Source: Mycolicibacterium hassiacum DSM 44199 (GTDB lineage Bacteria > Actinomycetota > Actinomycetes > Mycobacteriales > Mycobacteriaceae). Taken from it: DNA of 64,000 bases. The stretch spans positions 5,205,098 through 5,269,097 of the forward strand of contig NZ_LR026975.1 in the NCBI RefSeq assembly GCF_900603025.1, in the 5' to 3' direction. A program made the translations under genes and the position numbers. Each line of letters opens with the position of its first letter. The first letter of the stretch is position 1. Below the pieces are notes generated by a model. It had not been told where the DNA came from, searched no databases, and was given only the letters and a program-made list of their open reading frames with translations. Shown here one piece after another: positions 25,192 through 34,075 of this stretch.

Positions 25192-25434
25192 GTGAGCGAG
25201 CGGCTGCACGCCGCGATCCTGCGGCTGGCGCGGGCACGCGGCCCGGACAAGACGATCTGCCCGTCGGACGCCGCCCGCGCGGTCGGCGGCGACGACTGGC
25301 GCGAACTGATGGACGACGCCCGCGAGGCCGCCCGCGACCTGGCCCGTCGCGGCGAGGTCGAGCTCACCCAGCGCGGTGAGGTGCTCGACCCCGACGGCAC
25401 CTGGCGCGGACCCATTCGGATCCGCGCCAGGTGA
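25192..25434 (+). CDS. DUF3253 domain protein
   Basis: This 80-residue protein starts VSERLHAAILRLARARGPDK and contains CPSDAARAVGGDDWRELMDD then ARRGEVELTQRGEVLDPDGT, the pattern of the small winged-helix-like DUF3253 family. No function is known for the family. The last seven codons and stop lie inside an 83-bp repeat that recurs at 26051. The gene follows the operon I accessory genes after 16 bp and may be transcribed with them. Confidence 0.75.
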   Translation: MSERLHAAILRLARARGPDKTICPSDAARAVGGDDWRELMDDAREAARDLARRGEVELTQRGEVLDPDGTWRGPIRIRAR

Positions 25435-25499
25435 TTCGCCGGGACCGCGACCACGCAGGCCGCTGCCCGCACTTTCGCTACGGGATCACCCTCTCGGCG
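25417..25499. repeat. Dispersed repeat, copy A
   Basis: This 83-bp element, from CGGATCCGCGCC to CTCGGCG, recurs at 26051-26134 in the same orientation with roughly 85 percent identity by eye, including CGCACTTTCGCT and CGGGATCACC. It covers the end of the DUF3253 gene and the last codons of the YciI gene on the other strand. Confidence 0.75.
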
Positions 25500-25956
25500 C
25501 CAGGAAGCGTTCGGCCTCCGCACGCGCCTTGTCGGCGAGCTTCTCGGCGAGCTCGACCTTCCACTGGATCTCCTTGCGCACCCACGGGTTGTCCAGCGGG
25601 AACTCGCTGGTCTCCGACACCCGGCGCACCTCGATCCGCACCCCGGGGCCGACCGGGACCTTGCGTGCCCACGCCTTGGCCTCGTCGGTGGAGTCGACCT
25701 CGATGATCCAGAAGCCGTGGAAGATCGCGGCGGGATCCGGGTAGGGCCCGTCGGTGACCGTCGGCGGGTCGGAGTCGAAGTCGACGACGAAACCCTCCGC
25801 CGGATCGGTCAACCCCTCGCCGGCGAACAGTACCCCGGCGTTGATCAGTTCCTCGTTGTAGCGGCCCATCTGCTCGATGACCTCGTCGAAATCGATGTCG
25901 GCCGCAGCGGCCTCGGCGGCGGCGGTGGCCCGCATGATCATCATGTAACGCGGCAT
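25486..25956 (-). CDS. YciI/DGPF family protein
   Basis: The 156-residue product starts MPRYMMIMRATAAAEAAAAD. The YCII/DGPF pattern is present: IEQMGRYNEELINAGVLFAG then EGLTDPAEGFVVDF, TDGPYPDPAAIFHGFWIIEV and DEAKAWARKVPVGPGVRIEV. Actinobacterial members often accompany ECF sigma factors or act as small oxidoreductase-like dimers. No sigma factor gene is nearby here. The ATG at 25956 is used, since the longer frame upstream reads through repeat copy B. The 3' end overlaps repeat copy A. Confidence 0.85.
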   Translation of the reverse strand: MPRYMMIMRATAAAEAAAADIDFDEVIEQMGRYNEELINAGVLFAGEGLTDPAEGFVVDFDSDPPTVTDGPYPDPAAIFHGFWIIEVDSTDEAKAWARKVPVGPGVRIEVRRVSETSEFPLDNPWVRKEIQWKVELAEKLADKARAEAERFLAPRG

Positions 25957-26050
25957 TGCCTCGTCCTCTCCGGTGTTGTCTTCATGCGCTGTCACAAGGG
26001 TCGACTCCCGCCGTGGGTGTTTCTCATCGCGCGGAGCGCGAGAAACCTTC

Positions 26051-26134
26051 CGGATCCGCGCCGGACGCCTTCGCCGGGACTGCGGCCGCGCGGGCCGCTG
26101 CTCGCACTTTCGCTGCGGGATCACCGGCTCGGCG
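26051..26134. repeat. Dispersed repeat, copy B
   Basis: This is the second copy of the element at 25417-25499, in the 239-bp gap between the divergent YciI and fadD genes. It differs by about a dozen substitutions and one indel. Apart from this repeat, the gap 25957-26195 holds no feature I can support. Confidence 0.75.
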
Positions 26135-26195
26135 GCGGCGGACGGGTTTGCCAGAAACGGGACTCTCGCAGAGGTTCTCGTGGCACCCTCGGGAC

Positions 26196-27764
26196 ATGGC
26201 TGAGCTGGCAATTCCCCGATTCCTCGATGAACGCGCCGCGTACTGGGCCGCGACCAAGCCCGACGAGCTGGCCTTCGACTTCCTCGACCGCACCTGGACC
26301 TGGGCCGAGTGGAACGACCGGGTGCGCCGCCTGGCCGGCGCGCTGGCCGATCGCGGCGTGGGCCGCGGCGACGTGGTGGCGTTCCTGGACAAGAACCATG
26401 TGGCGTGTGTGGAGACCACGCTGGCGGCCGCCTCACTGGGTGCGGCCAACGCGATCATCAACTTCCGGCTGGCCGCCGACGAACTTGATTACGTCATCAA
26501 CGATTCCGACGCCAAACTGCTGATCGTCGGCCGGGAGTTGCGGCCCGGCATCAACCGGATCCGCGACAAGCTCACCAAGGTCGAACACATCATCGAGGTC
26601 ACCCCCGAGGGCACCGACGGCGACGAGTACGAGGCGATGCTGGCCGCGGCCACCCCCACCGACCGCAGCCCCGACGTCCAACCCGACGACGTCGCGATCA
26701 TCATGTACTCGTCGGGCACCACCGGCCGGCCCAAGGGGGTGGAGCTCACCCAGGCCAACATGATCGCCCACACCGTCAACGCCCACGATGGCTTCGTGTT
26801 CGACCCCGGCGACAAGAGCATGGTGTCGATGCCGCTGTTCCACGTCGGCGGTTCGTCGTACGTGCAGTTCAGCATCTACGACGGGGTGCCGGCCGTGATG
26901 ACCCGGGAGGTCGACGGCGCGGCGCTGGCCGGGGCGATCCTCAAGGGTGCCAACCGCACCTTCCTGGTGCCCGCCGTGCTGGCCAAGGTGCTCGAGGCGG
27001 GGGAGGACGCGGTCAAGCTGTTCGGCGCGCTCAAGACGTTCTCCTACGGCGCCTCGCCGATGCCGATCCCGCTGCTGCGCCAGGCGCTGAAGGCTTGGCC
27101 CAACACCGATTTCATGCAGGTGTACGGGCTGACCGAGGTGTGCGGGGTGATCAGCCACCTGCTGCCCGAGGCGCACCGCGACCCGGGCCGCGAGGAACGG
27201 CTCACCAGCGCGGGCACCCTGATCCCGAACGCGGAGCTGCGGGTGGTCGACCCCAACACGCTGACCGATGTGCCCGTCGGTCAGCAGGGCGAATTGTGGT
27301 TCTGCACACCGCAATTGATGAAGGGCTACCACAACAAGCCGGAGGCCACCGCCGAGGCGATCACCCCCGACGGGTGGTTCCGAACCGGTGACATCGGCCG
27401 CGTCGACGAGGAGGGCTACATCTTTGTCGAAGACCGGCTCAAGGACATGATCATCTCCGGCGGCGAGAACATCTACTCGATCGAGGTGGAGCGGGTGCTC
27501 GCCGAACACCCCGCGGTGGTCGACGTCGCGGTGATCGGGGTGCCCGACGAGAAGTGGGGCGAGGTGGTCAAGGCCGTGGTCCAGCTGGACGGCGACGCGT
27601 CGGAGTCCGAGCTGATCGCGTTCTGCCGCGACCGGCTGGCCCACTACAAGTGCCCGAAGTCGGTCGACATCGTCGACGAGTTGCCCCGCAACCCGACCGG
27701 CAAGATCCTCAAGAAGGAGCTGCGCAGACCGTACTGGGAGGGCCGGCAACGCCAGACCGTCTAG
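26196..27764 (+). CDS. Fatty-acyl-CoA synthetase (FadD family)
   Basis: This 522-residue ANL ligase starts MAELAIPRFLDERAAYWAAT. Motifs are MYSSGTTGRPKGVELTQ, VYGLTEVCGVISHLLPEAHR, GWFRTGDIGRVDEEGYIFVE, LKDMIISGGENIYSIEVERV and the catalytic Lys in NPTGKILKKELRRPYWEGR. It activates carboxylic acids to CoA thioesters; the exact substrate is unknown. The ATG at 26196 gives a conventional N-terminus, although an open frame extends further upstream. Its stop overlaps the end of the convergent tspO gene by four bases. Confidence 0.9.
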   Translation: MAELAIPRFLDERAAYWAATKPDELAFDFLDRTWTWAEWNDRVRRLAGALADRGVGRGDVVAFLDKNHVACVETTLAAASLGAANAIINFRLAADELDYVINDSDAKLLIVGRELRPGINRIRDKLTKVEHIIEVTPEGTDGDEYEAMLAAATPTDRSPDVQPDDVAIIMYSSGTTGRPKGVELTQANMIAHTVNAHDGFVFDPGDKSMVSMPLFHVGGSSYVQFSIYDGVPAVMTREVDGAALAGAILKGANRTFLVPAVLAKVLEAGEDAVKLFGALKTFSYGASPMPIPLLRQALKAWPNTDFMQVYGLTEVCGVISHLLPEAHRDPGREERLTSAGTLIPNAELRVVDPNTLTDVPVGQQGELWFCTPQLMKGYHNKPEATAEAITPDGWFRTGDIGRVDEEGYIFVEDRLKDMIISGGENIYSIEVERVLAEHPAVVDVAVIGVPDEKWGEVVKAVVQLDGDASESELIAFCRDRLAHYKCPKSVDIVDELPRNPTGKILKKELRRPYWEGRQRQTV

Positions 27765-28255
27765 CGGCGGTTGAGCGCCCAGATGTGCGTCGACAGCACC
27801 GTCGCGAACGCGCACCAGGCCGGGTAGGCCGCCAGCGGCGCCGCCTTCGCACCCCGCACCGCGGCCGCACGCCGGGTCAGGTCGGCGCTGCTGATCGCCA
27901 GCGCACCGGCCGCCACCGCCGAGGTGGCGAGCTTGCCCCGGTTGAAGAACAACCACGACCAGCTGCCGTTGAGCACCAGGTTGACCGCGAGCGCGGCGAG
28001 GTAGCGGCGCCGTTGTTCGGGCCGGTTCTCGAGCTCATCGAGGGTGGCCGCCGAGGTCACCGCGAGGTCGGCGTAGAGCACCGGCCAGACGATCGGGAAC
28101 ACCGCGGCGGGCGGCTGGTACGGCGGTTTGCGCAGCGACGCGAACCACGGCGACCGGGCTCCCCGGCCGGTTCCGGTGCTCCGGTTGGCCAGACCGCCGA
28201 CCGCCGCGGTGGCGGCGACCGCCAGCGCCGTGGGGACGAGTGTACGCAACTGCAT
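27761..28255 (-). CDS. tspO: TspO/MBR family membrane protein
   Basis: This 164-residue protein has the five-helix TspO fold. The family signature SPWFASLRKPPYQPPAAVFP is at about residues 35-54, followed by IVWPVLYADLAV, LNGSWSWLFFNRGKLATSAV and PLAAYPAWCAFATVLSTHIW. TspO proteins bind porphyrins and sterol-like ligands in the membrane and are linked to stress responses. The N-terminal tail (NRSTGTGRGAR) is longer than usual. It is convergent with fadD and divergent from menC, with a 118-bp AT-richer gap. Confidence 0.9.
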   Translation of the reverse strand: MQLRTLVPTALAVAATAAVGGLANRSTGTGRGARSPWFASLRKPPYQPPAAVFPIVWPVLYADLAVTSAATLDELENRPEQRRRYLAALAVNLVLNGSWSWLFFNRGKLATSAVAAGALAISSADLTRRAAAVRGAKAAPLAAYPAWCAFATVLSTHIWALNRR

Positions 28256-28373
28256 GGCGATACCTCACTTCAGATAGTTAAGTATGTGAAATAGTGCCCA
28301 CTCGGCGTCCGGTTAAACCCGGTCGGCCGGACCCGCCGTCGCGCGGCTCGTCGCCGGCCGCCACCATGAAGGG

Positions 28374-29345
28374 ATGCCGCCGCCGCTGGACGACATCGTC
28401 GACCGCCTGCATGTGGTCGCGCTGCCGATGCGGGTGCGCTTCCGCGGCGTCACGATCCGCGAGGCCGCGCTGATCGACGGCCCCGCCGGCTGGGGCGAGT
28501 TCAGCCCGTTCCTCGAATACGAACCGCCCGAGGCCGCGCACTGGCTGGCGTCCGCGCTCGAGGCCGCCTACCGGCCCGACCCGCCGGCGTACCGCGACCG
28601 GATTCCGATCAACGCCACCGTGCCGGCCGTCGATCCCGCCGAGGTGCCCGCGGTGCTGGCCCGGTTCCCCGGCGCCCGCACCGCCAAGGTCAAGGTCGCC
28701 GAACCGGGGCAGACGCTGGCCGACGACGTGGCCCGCGTCAACGCGGTGCGCGAGATCGTGCCCACCGTGCGGGTGGATGCCAACGGCGGCTGGACCGTCG
28801 ACGAGGCCGCCGCGGCCGCTGCCGCGCTCACCGCCGACGGCCCGCTCGAGTACCTGGAACAGCCCTGCCGCACCGTCGAGGAGCTCGCCGAGCTGCGCCG
28901 CCGCACCGACGTGCCGGTCGCCGCCGACGAGAGCATCCGCAAGGCCGACGACCCGCTGCGCGTGGTGCGCGCCCGGGCGGCCGACATCGCGGTGCTCAAG
29001 GTCGCCCCACTGGGCGGGGTGCGGCGGCTGCTGAACATCGCCGCACGGATCGACATCCCGATCGTCGTCTCCAGCGCGCTGGACTCGGCGGTCGGCATCT
29101 CCCGCGGCCTGCTGGCGGCCGCGGTGCTGCCGGACCTGCGGCACGCCTGCGGGCTGGGCACCGGCGGGCTGTTCGCCGAGGACGTCGCCGAACCCGTGAC
29201 ACCCGTCGACGGGACCCTGCCGGTCGGGCCGGTGCGCCCGGACCCCGACCGGCTGCGGTCGCTGGCCGCCGCCCCGGACCGGCGCCGGTGGTGGATCGAC
29301 CGTATCGCCACCTGCCTTCCGCTCACCGAGCGAACCTTGTCCTGA
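28374..29345 (+). CDS. menC: o-succinylbenzoate synthase (MenC)
   Basis: MenC dehydrates SHCHC to o-succinylbenzoate in menaquinone synthesis. The 323-residue enolase-superfamily protein shows the required residues: Lys in TAKVKVAEPGQTL, the metal ligands Asp in VRVDANGGWTVDEAA, Glu in LEYLEQPCRTVEEL and Asp in VPVAADESIRKADD, and the second catalytic Lys in IAVLKVAPLGGVRR. It starts with ATG at 28374. It corresponds to Rv0553 and is followed after 53 bp by a GlxA-type relic that is absent from the M. tuberculosis order. Confidence 0.95.
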   Translation: MPPPLDDIVDRLHVVALPMRVRFRGVTIREAALIDGPAGWGEFSPFLEYEPPEAAHWLASALEAAYRPDPPAYRDRIPINATVPAVDPAEVPAVLARFPGARTAKVKVAEPGQTLADDVARVNAVREIVPTVRVDANGGWTVDEAAAAAAALTADGPLEYLEQPCRTVEELAELRRRTDVPVAADESIRKADDPLRVVRARAADIAVLKVAPLGGVRRLLNIAARIDIPIVVSSALDSAVGISRGLLAAAVLPDLRHACGLGTGGLFAEDVAEPVTPVDGTLPVGPVRPDPDRLRSLAAAPDRRRWWIDRIATCLPLTERTLS

Positions 29346-29398
29346 TCTGTGGGGTGCACGGCCTGGACGCCATCACCGGCGTCGGCGAGGCTGAAGGC

Positions 29399-30080
29399 GT
29401 GCGGTCGGTGGTGGTGCTCGGTTATCGCGGTGTGCAGGCGCTCGACGTGGTCGGCCCGTGCGACGTGTTCACCGCGGCGACCGGGGTGCTGCGCGGCCAG
29501 GGGCGCGAGGACGGTTATGCGGTGTCGGTCGTCAGTCGCGGCGGCGCCCCGATCGCCACCGGCACCGGCCTGGAGCTCGCCGCGCGCCCGCTGCCCGATC
29601 CGCGCCGCCCGGTCGACACCCTGGTGCTCCCCGGCGGTTTCGGTGTCGACGAGGCCCGCTCCGATCCCGAGCTCATCGGCTGGCTGCGGCTGGCCGCCGA
29701 GCACGCCCGCCGCACCGTCAGCGTCTGCACCGGAGCGTTCCTCGCCGCGCAGGCCGGCCTGGTCGACGGCTGCGCGGTCACCACGCACTGGGCGTTCGCC
29801 GACCGGCTCGCCGCCGAATTCCCCTCGGTCACAGTCGATCCCAACCCGATATTCGTGCGCAGCAGCGACCGGGTGTGGACCGCGGCGGGGGTCACCGCGG
29901 GCATCGACCTGGCGCTGGCGCTGGTCGAGGACGACGTCGGCACCGACGTCGCGCAGACGATCGCCCGCTGGCTGGTGATGTACTTGCGCCGGCCGGGTGG
30001 ACAGACCCAGTTCGCCGCGCCGCAGCTTCGTTCGCCGACTGGGTATCTCGCCCGGTCAGTACCGCAAGACCTTCGCCTGA
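29399..30080 (+). pseudogene. GlxA-type AraC regulator lacking its DNA-binding domain
   Basis: From GTG 29399 the frame gives a complete DJ-1/PfpI-like sensory domain: VVLGYRGVQALDVVGPCDVF, LVLPGGFGVDEARSDPELIG, VSVCTGAFLAAQAGLVDGCA and TAAGVTAGIDLALALVEDDV, through RRPGGQTQFAA. A normal GlxA protein then has an AraC-type double HTH of about 100 residues. Here the sequence jumps, one base out of frame at about 30017, to RRSFVRRLGISPGQYRKTFA and TGA (30078-30080), the end of the HTH domain. The regulator has therefore lost DNA binding. The uncorrected frame runs on into the next gene to 30310. Confidence 0.85.
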
Positions 30081-30096
30081 CCGCAGAGGAGTACCC

Positions 30097-30843
30097 ATGC
30101 AGATCGCGATCGTGCTCTACCCGGGCTTCACCGCGCTGGACTTCATCGGCCCCTACGACGTGCTGCGCAACCTGCCCGGCGCCGAGGTGCGGTTCGTCTG
30201 GCACGAACCCGGCCCGATCACCGCCGACTCCGGGGTGCTGCTGGTCGGCGCCACCCACTCGTTCGACGAGACCCCGGCACCGGACATCGTGCTGGTGCCG
30301 GGCGGGCTGACGACCTTCGAGCACGCCCGCGACGAGAAGGTGCTCGCCTGGCTGCGCCGGACGCACGAGAGCAGCCGCTGGACGACGTCGGTGTGCTCGG
30401 GTTCGGTGCTGCTGGCCGCCGCGGGGCTGCTGCGGGGCCGCCGCGCCACCTCGCACTGGATGGCGCTGCCGATGCTCAGGCCGTTCGGGGTGCACCCGGT
30501 CGGCGACCGGCGCATCGTCGCCGACGGCCGGATCGTCACCGCCGCGGGGGTGTCGGCCGGAATCGACCTGGGGCTGTGGCTCAGCGGGCGGATCGCCGGC
30601 GACGCCGCGGCGCAGGCGGTGCAGCTGGTCATCGAGTACGACCCGCAGCCGCCCTACGACGCCGGGCACGTGTCCAAGGCGTCGGTGGCGACCAGGGCGG
30701 CGGCCACGGCGCTGTTGACCCGCCAGACCGCCGCGCAGCGCCAGCTCACCGCGCCGGTGACGCTGCTGTGGCGGGCGGCTGTCGAGAGGGTGCGATCCGG
30801 CGGTGCCCGCAGAGCGCGGCCGGTCTCGACCGGGTCACGCTGA
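30097..30843 (+). CDS. DJ-1/PfpI family protein (isonitrile hydratase-like)
   Basis: The 248-residue protein starts MQIAIVLYPGFTALDFIGPY. The nucleophile-elbow Cys is in TTSVCSGSVLLAAAGLLRGR, with DIVLVPGGLTTFEHARDEKV before it and ATSHWMALPMLRPFGV after it. VIEYDPQPPYDAGH is typical of cyclohexyl-isocyanide hydratase-like members. A GAGGAG lies just upstream of the ATG at 30097. It follows the GlxA relic by 16 bp and was probably its target gene, since GlxA regulators often neighbour DJ-1 family enzymes. The C-terminal 50 residues are basic and less conserved. Confidence 0.85.
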   Translation: MQIAIVLYPGFTALDFIGPYDVLRNLPGAEVRFVWHEPGPITADSGVLLVGATHSFDETPAPDIVLVPGGLTTFEHARDEKVLAWLRRTHESSRWTTSVCSGSVLLAAAGLLRGRRATSHWMALPMLRPFGVHPVGDRRIVADGRIVTAAGVSAGIDLGLWLSGRIAGDAAAQAVQLVIEYDPQPPYDAGHVSKASVATRAAATALLTRQTAAQRQLTAPVTLLWRAAVERVRSGGARRARPVSTGSR

Positions 30844-30897
30844 GGGCCCCGGGGCGTCCGATGCCGCGCCCGGACGCGGTGGGTTACCGTCGTCGGC

Positions 30898-31680
30898 GTG
30901 ACTTTGGCCTACGACGATCGTGGCAGCGGTGAGGCGGTGTTGTTCATCGCGGGCCGGGGCGGCGCCGGTCGCACCTGGCATCTGCACCAGGTGCCGGAGT
31001 TCCTGCGGGCCGGGTACCGCTGTATCACCTTCGACAACCGCGGTGTCGGCGCGACCGAGAATGCCGACGGGTTCACCACCGAGACGATGGTCAACGACAC
31101 CGCCGAGCTGATCGAGAAGCTCGGCGCGGCACCGGTGCGTATCGTCGCGGTGTCGATGGGCTCGTTCATCGCCCAGGAGTTGATGCTGGCCCGGCCGGAG
31201 CTGGTGCACAGCGCGGTGCTGATGGCCACCCGCGGCCGTCACGACCGCGCCCGCGACTTCTTCCGCGAGGCCGAGCGCGCGCTGATGGACTCCGGCATCA
31301 CGCTGCCGCCCGAATACGATGCGAAAGTCCGTCTGCTGGAAAGCTTTTCGCCTAAGACGTTGAACGACGACGCGACGTTCCGGGACTGGGCGGACATGTT
31401 CACCATGTGGCCGACCAAACAGACCCCGGGGCTGCGCTGCCAGCTCGACGTCGGCCCCACCACCAACCGGTTGCCGGCCTATCGCAACATCAAGGCGCCG
31501 GTGCTGGTGATCGCGTTCAGCGACGACCTGGCGCTGCCGCCGCACCTGTGCCGCGAGGTCGCCGACGCCATCCCCAACGGGCGCTACCTGGAGATCGCCG
31601 ACGCCGGGCATCTGGGATTCATCGAAAAACCGCAGGAAGTCAACGCTGCGATCCTGAAATTCTTCGCCGATACGCTGTAG
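30898..31680 (+). CDS. bpoC: Alpha/beta hydrolase BpoC (Rv0554-like)
   Basis: This 260-residue alpha/beta hydrolase starts [20 protein letters not shown]. The nucleophile Ser is in [20 protein letters not shown], the acid in [20 protein letters not shown] and the His in [17 protein letters not shown]. The M. tuberculosis orthologue is annotated as a non-heme peroxidase, but its place directly before menD makes a MenH-like role (pyruvate elimination from SEPHCHC) plausible. That is inference. Its stop lies two bases before the menD GTG, so the two are in one operon. Confidence 0.88.
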   Translation: MTLAYDDRGSGEAVLFIAGRGGAGRTWHLHQVPEFLRAGYRCITFDNRGVGATENADGFTTETMVNDTAELIEKLGAAPVRIVAVSMGSFIAQELMLARPELVHSAVLMATRGRHDRARDFFREAERALMDSGITLPPEYDAKVRLLESFSPKTLNDDATFRDWADMFTMWPTKQTPGLRCQLDVGPTTNRLPAYRNIKAPVLVIAFSDDLALPPHLCREVADAIPNGRYLEIADAGHLGFIEKPQEVNAAILKFFADTL

Positions 31681-31682
31681 GG

Positions 31683-33320
31683 GTGAATCCCTCGACTGCG
31701 CAGGCCCGGGTCGTCGTCGACGAGCTCATTCGCGGCGGCGTGCGCGATGTGGTGTTGTGTCCTGGGTCACGCAACGCACCGTTGGCGTTCGCGCTGCAGG
31801 ACGCCGACCGGGCCGGTCGTATCCGGTTGCACGTCCGCATCGACGAACGCACCGCGGGATTCCTGGCGATCGGGCTGGCCATCGCCGAGCAGGCCCCGGT
31901 GTGTGTGGCGATGACATCGGGTACCGCGGTGGCCAATCTCGGTCCGGCCGTCGTGGAGGCGAACTACGCGCGGGTGCCGCTGATCGTGCTGTCCGCCAAC
32001 CGCCCGTACGAGCTGCTGGGCACCGGAGCCAACCAGACCTTCGAACAGCTCGGCTACTTCGGCACCCAGGTGCGTGCCACCATCAGCCTGGGGCTGGCGC
32101 CGGACATCAACCGCGCGGCCCCGGGTGAGCTGGAGAAGCTCAACGCCCAGTGGCGGTCGGCGACCTGCCGAGTTCTGGTGGCCGCCACCGGATCTCGCAC
32201 CGCCAACGCCGGACCGGTGCAGTTCGACATCCCGCTGCGCGAACCGCTGGTGCCCGATCCGGACGACAGCGGACCGTACTGCCCCGAGGGGCGGCCGGAC
32301 GGCAGACCGTGGACGGTCACCCCGCCGGTGACGTTCGATCAGCCGCTGGAGATCGACCTGACGCCGGACACCGTCGTCATCGCCGGGCACGGCGCGGGGG
32401 CGCACCCGAACCTGGCGCATCTGCCCACCGTCGCCGAGCCCACCGCGCCGGCGCCGCAGAACCCGCTGCATCCGTTCGCGCTGCGGCTGCTGCGCCCGCA
32501 GCAGGTGATCATGCTGGGCCGCCCGACACTGCACCGGCCGGTGATGTCGTTGCTGGCCGATCCCGCGGTGCCGGTCTATGCGCTGACGACGGGGCCGCGC
32601 TGGCCCGACGTCTCGGGCAACTCACAGGCCACCGGCACCCGGGCGATCACCACCGGGGAGCCGAATCCGGCCTGGTTGAAGCGGTGTGCGGAGGTGCACC
32701 GGCACGCCATCGAGGCGGTGCACAGTCAGCTGGCGGCGCATCCGCTCAAGACCGGTCTGCACGTGGCGGCCGCGGTGGCCCAGGCGGTGCGGCCCGGTGA
32801 TCAGCTGGTGCTCGGGGCGTCCAACCCGGTGCGGGACGTGGCGCTGGTGGGGCTGGACGCCCACGGGATCAAGGTGCGGTCCAACCGCGGGGTGGCCGGG
32901 ATCGACGGGACGGTGTCGACCGCGATCGGGGCGGCGCTGGCACATGAGGGCCGCACCATCGCGCTGCTGGGCGACCTGACATTCGTGCACGACAGCTCCG
33001 GGTTGCTGATCGGGCCGACCGAGCCGACGCCGCGCAACCTGACCATCGTGGTGTCCAACGACAACGGTGGGGGCATCTTCGAACTGCTCGAGCAGGGCGA
33101 TCCGCGGTTCTCCGACGTGTCGTCGCGGATCTTCGGCACCCCGCACGATGTGGATGTCGGCGCGTTGTGCCGGGCCTATCACGTCGAGAGCCGCCAGATC
33201 GAGGTCGATGATCTGGTGGCGGCACTCGACGAACCGTTCGAGGGCATGCGGGTGTTGGAGGTGAAAACCGACCGGTCGTCGTTGCGGGCGTTGCACGCGT
33301 CGATCAAGGCGGCCCTGTGA
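31683..33320 (+). CDS. menD: SEPHCHC synthase (MenD)
   Basis: MenD is the ThDP-dependent enzyme that condenses isochorismate with 2-oxoglutarate, the first committed step of menaquinone synthesis. The 545-residue protein (554 in M. tuberculosis) shows [40 protein letters not shown] (the ThDP Glu), [37 protein letters not shown] and [16 protein letters not shown] (cofactor and metal binding). The GTG at 31683 is two bases after the bpoC stop. Its TGA (33318-33320) overlaps a GTG that begins a 27-bp tandem repeat array. Confidence 0.95.
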   Translation: MNPSTAQARVVVDELIRGGVRDVVLCPGSRNAPLAFALQDADRAGRIRLHVRIDERTAGFLAIGLAIAEQAPVCVAMTSGTAVANLGPAVVEANYARVPLIVLSANRPYELLGTGANQTFEQLGYFGTQVRATISLGLAPDINRAAPGELEKLNAQWRSATCRVLVAATGSRTANAGPVQFDIPLREPLVPDPDDSGPYCPEGRPDGRPWTVTPPVTFDQPLEIDLTPDTVVIAGHGAGAHPNLAHLPTVAEPTAPAPQNPLHPFALRLLRPQQVIMLGRPTLHRPVMSLLADPAVPVYALTTGPRWPDVSGNSQATGTRAITTGEPNPAWLKRCAEVHRHAIEAVHSQLAAHPLKTGLHVAAAVAQAVRPGDQLVLGASNPVRDVALVGLDAHGIKVRSNRGVAGIDGTVSTAIGAALAHEGRTIALLGDLTFVHDSSGLLIGPTEPTPRNLTIVVSNDNGGGIFELLEQGDPRFSDVSSRIFGTPHDVDVGALCRAYHVESRQIEVDDLVAALDEPFEGMRVLEVKTDRSSLRALHASIKAAL

Positions 33321-33505
33321 GCGCAGCGAACGATCGAGGCCCTGTGAGCGGAGCGAACGAATCGGGCCCTGTGAGCGCAGCGAACGATCGAGGCCCTGTG
33401 AGCGGAGCGAACGAATCGGGTCCTGTGAGCGCAGCGAACGAATCGGGTCCTGTGAGCGCAGCGAACGATCGAGGCCCTGTGAGCGCAGCGAACGCATCGG
33501 GGTTC
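33317..33505 (+). repeat. 27-bp tandem repeat, seven copies, in frame with GTG starts
   Basis: Seven consecutive 27-base units start at 33317, 33344, 33371, 33398, 33425, 33452 and 33479. Each begins GTGAGCGCAGCGAAC or GTGAGCGGAGCGAAC and most end with CCCT or TCCT. Types ending NDRGP and NESGP alternate at first (A-B-A-B-B-A-variant). The last bases of menD before its stop (GGCCCT) match the end of the unit, so the array looks like duplication of the menD/next-gene junction. Each copy carries an in-frame GTG start. Confidence 0.95.
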
Positions 33506-34075
33506 GCCGGGCGGATCCGGCGGGCGGGTGTGTTGCTGCGCCGTTTTCTGCCCCGGCTGGCCCCCGACCCCGCCGAGACCCGCAGCGAGCGGATCTTTCG
33601 CCGCATCCGCATCGTGATCGTGCTGGCCGCCTGCCTGGTCACGCTGCAGGCGGTGCTCATGGTCGCGGGTGCCTGGCGCAACGACCGGCAGATCGAACGC
33701 CACCTCGGCGTCGCCGAGGCCGAGGTGCTCAGCGCCGGCCCGCGCCGCTCGACAATCGAGTTCGTCACCCCCGACCGCGTCACCTACCGTCCCGAGCTCG
33801 GCGTGCTCTACCCCTCGGAGCTGGAGAACGGGATGCGCATCTACGTCGAGTACGACGTGAACAACCCGAATCTGGTGCGGGTGCGCGACCGAAACGCCTC
33901 CCTGGCGATCATCCCCGCGGCATCGATCGCGGTGGTGGGCTGGCTGGTCGCCGGTGGCGCGCTGGGTGCGGTGGCTCTGGTGCAGCGCGGGCTGGCGCGC
34001 CGCGCCGAGAACCGGCGAACCCGGGACCGGCAGGCCCGCAACGGGGCGCCCTCGGGCCTGGGCGATCCTGTTTAG
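33317..34075 (+). CDS. Membrane protein, Rv0556-like, with repeat-extended N-terminus
   Basis: The longest reading gives 252 residues. The first 63 are the repeated [11 protein letters not shown] peptide, and the rest is a two-helix membrane protein: a helix at about residues 96-118 ([20 protein letters not shown]), an extracytoplasmic beta-rich part ([20 protein letters not shown]) and a second helix near 195-217. The family gene after menD in M. tuberculosis (Rv0556) is about 171 residues. The last repeat GTG (33479) would give 198 residues and is closest to that. Any of the seven GTG codons could be the start; the first overlaps the menD stop. Function unknown. Confidence 0.8.
   Translation: MSAANDRGPVSGANESGPVSAANDRGPVSGANESGPVSAANESGPVSAANDRGPVSAANASGFAGRIRRAGVLLRRFLPRLAPDPAETRSERIFRRIRIVIVLAACLVTLQAVLMVAGAWRNDRQIERHLGVAEAEVLSAGPRRSTIEFVTPDRVTYRPELGVLYPSELENGMRIYVEYDVNNPNLVRVRDRNASLAIIPAASIAVVGWLVAGGALGAVALVQRGLARRAENRRTRDRQARNGAPSGLGDPV

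Noticed and set aside
33317..33505. CRISPR-like array
   Set aside because: The units are directly adjacent without spacers, are translated in frame and have no cas genes nearby; this is a tandem repeat.
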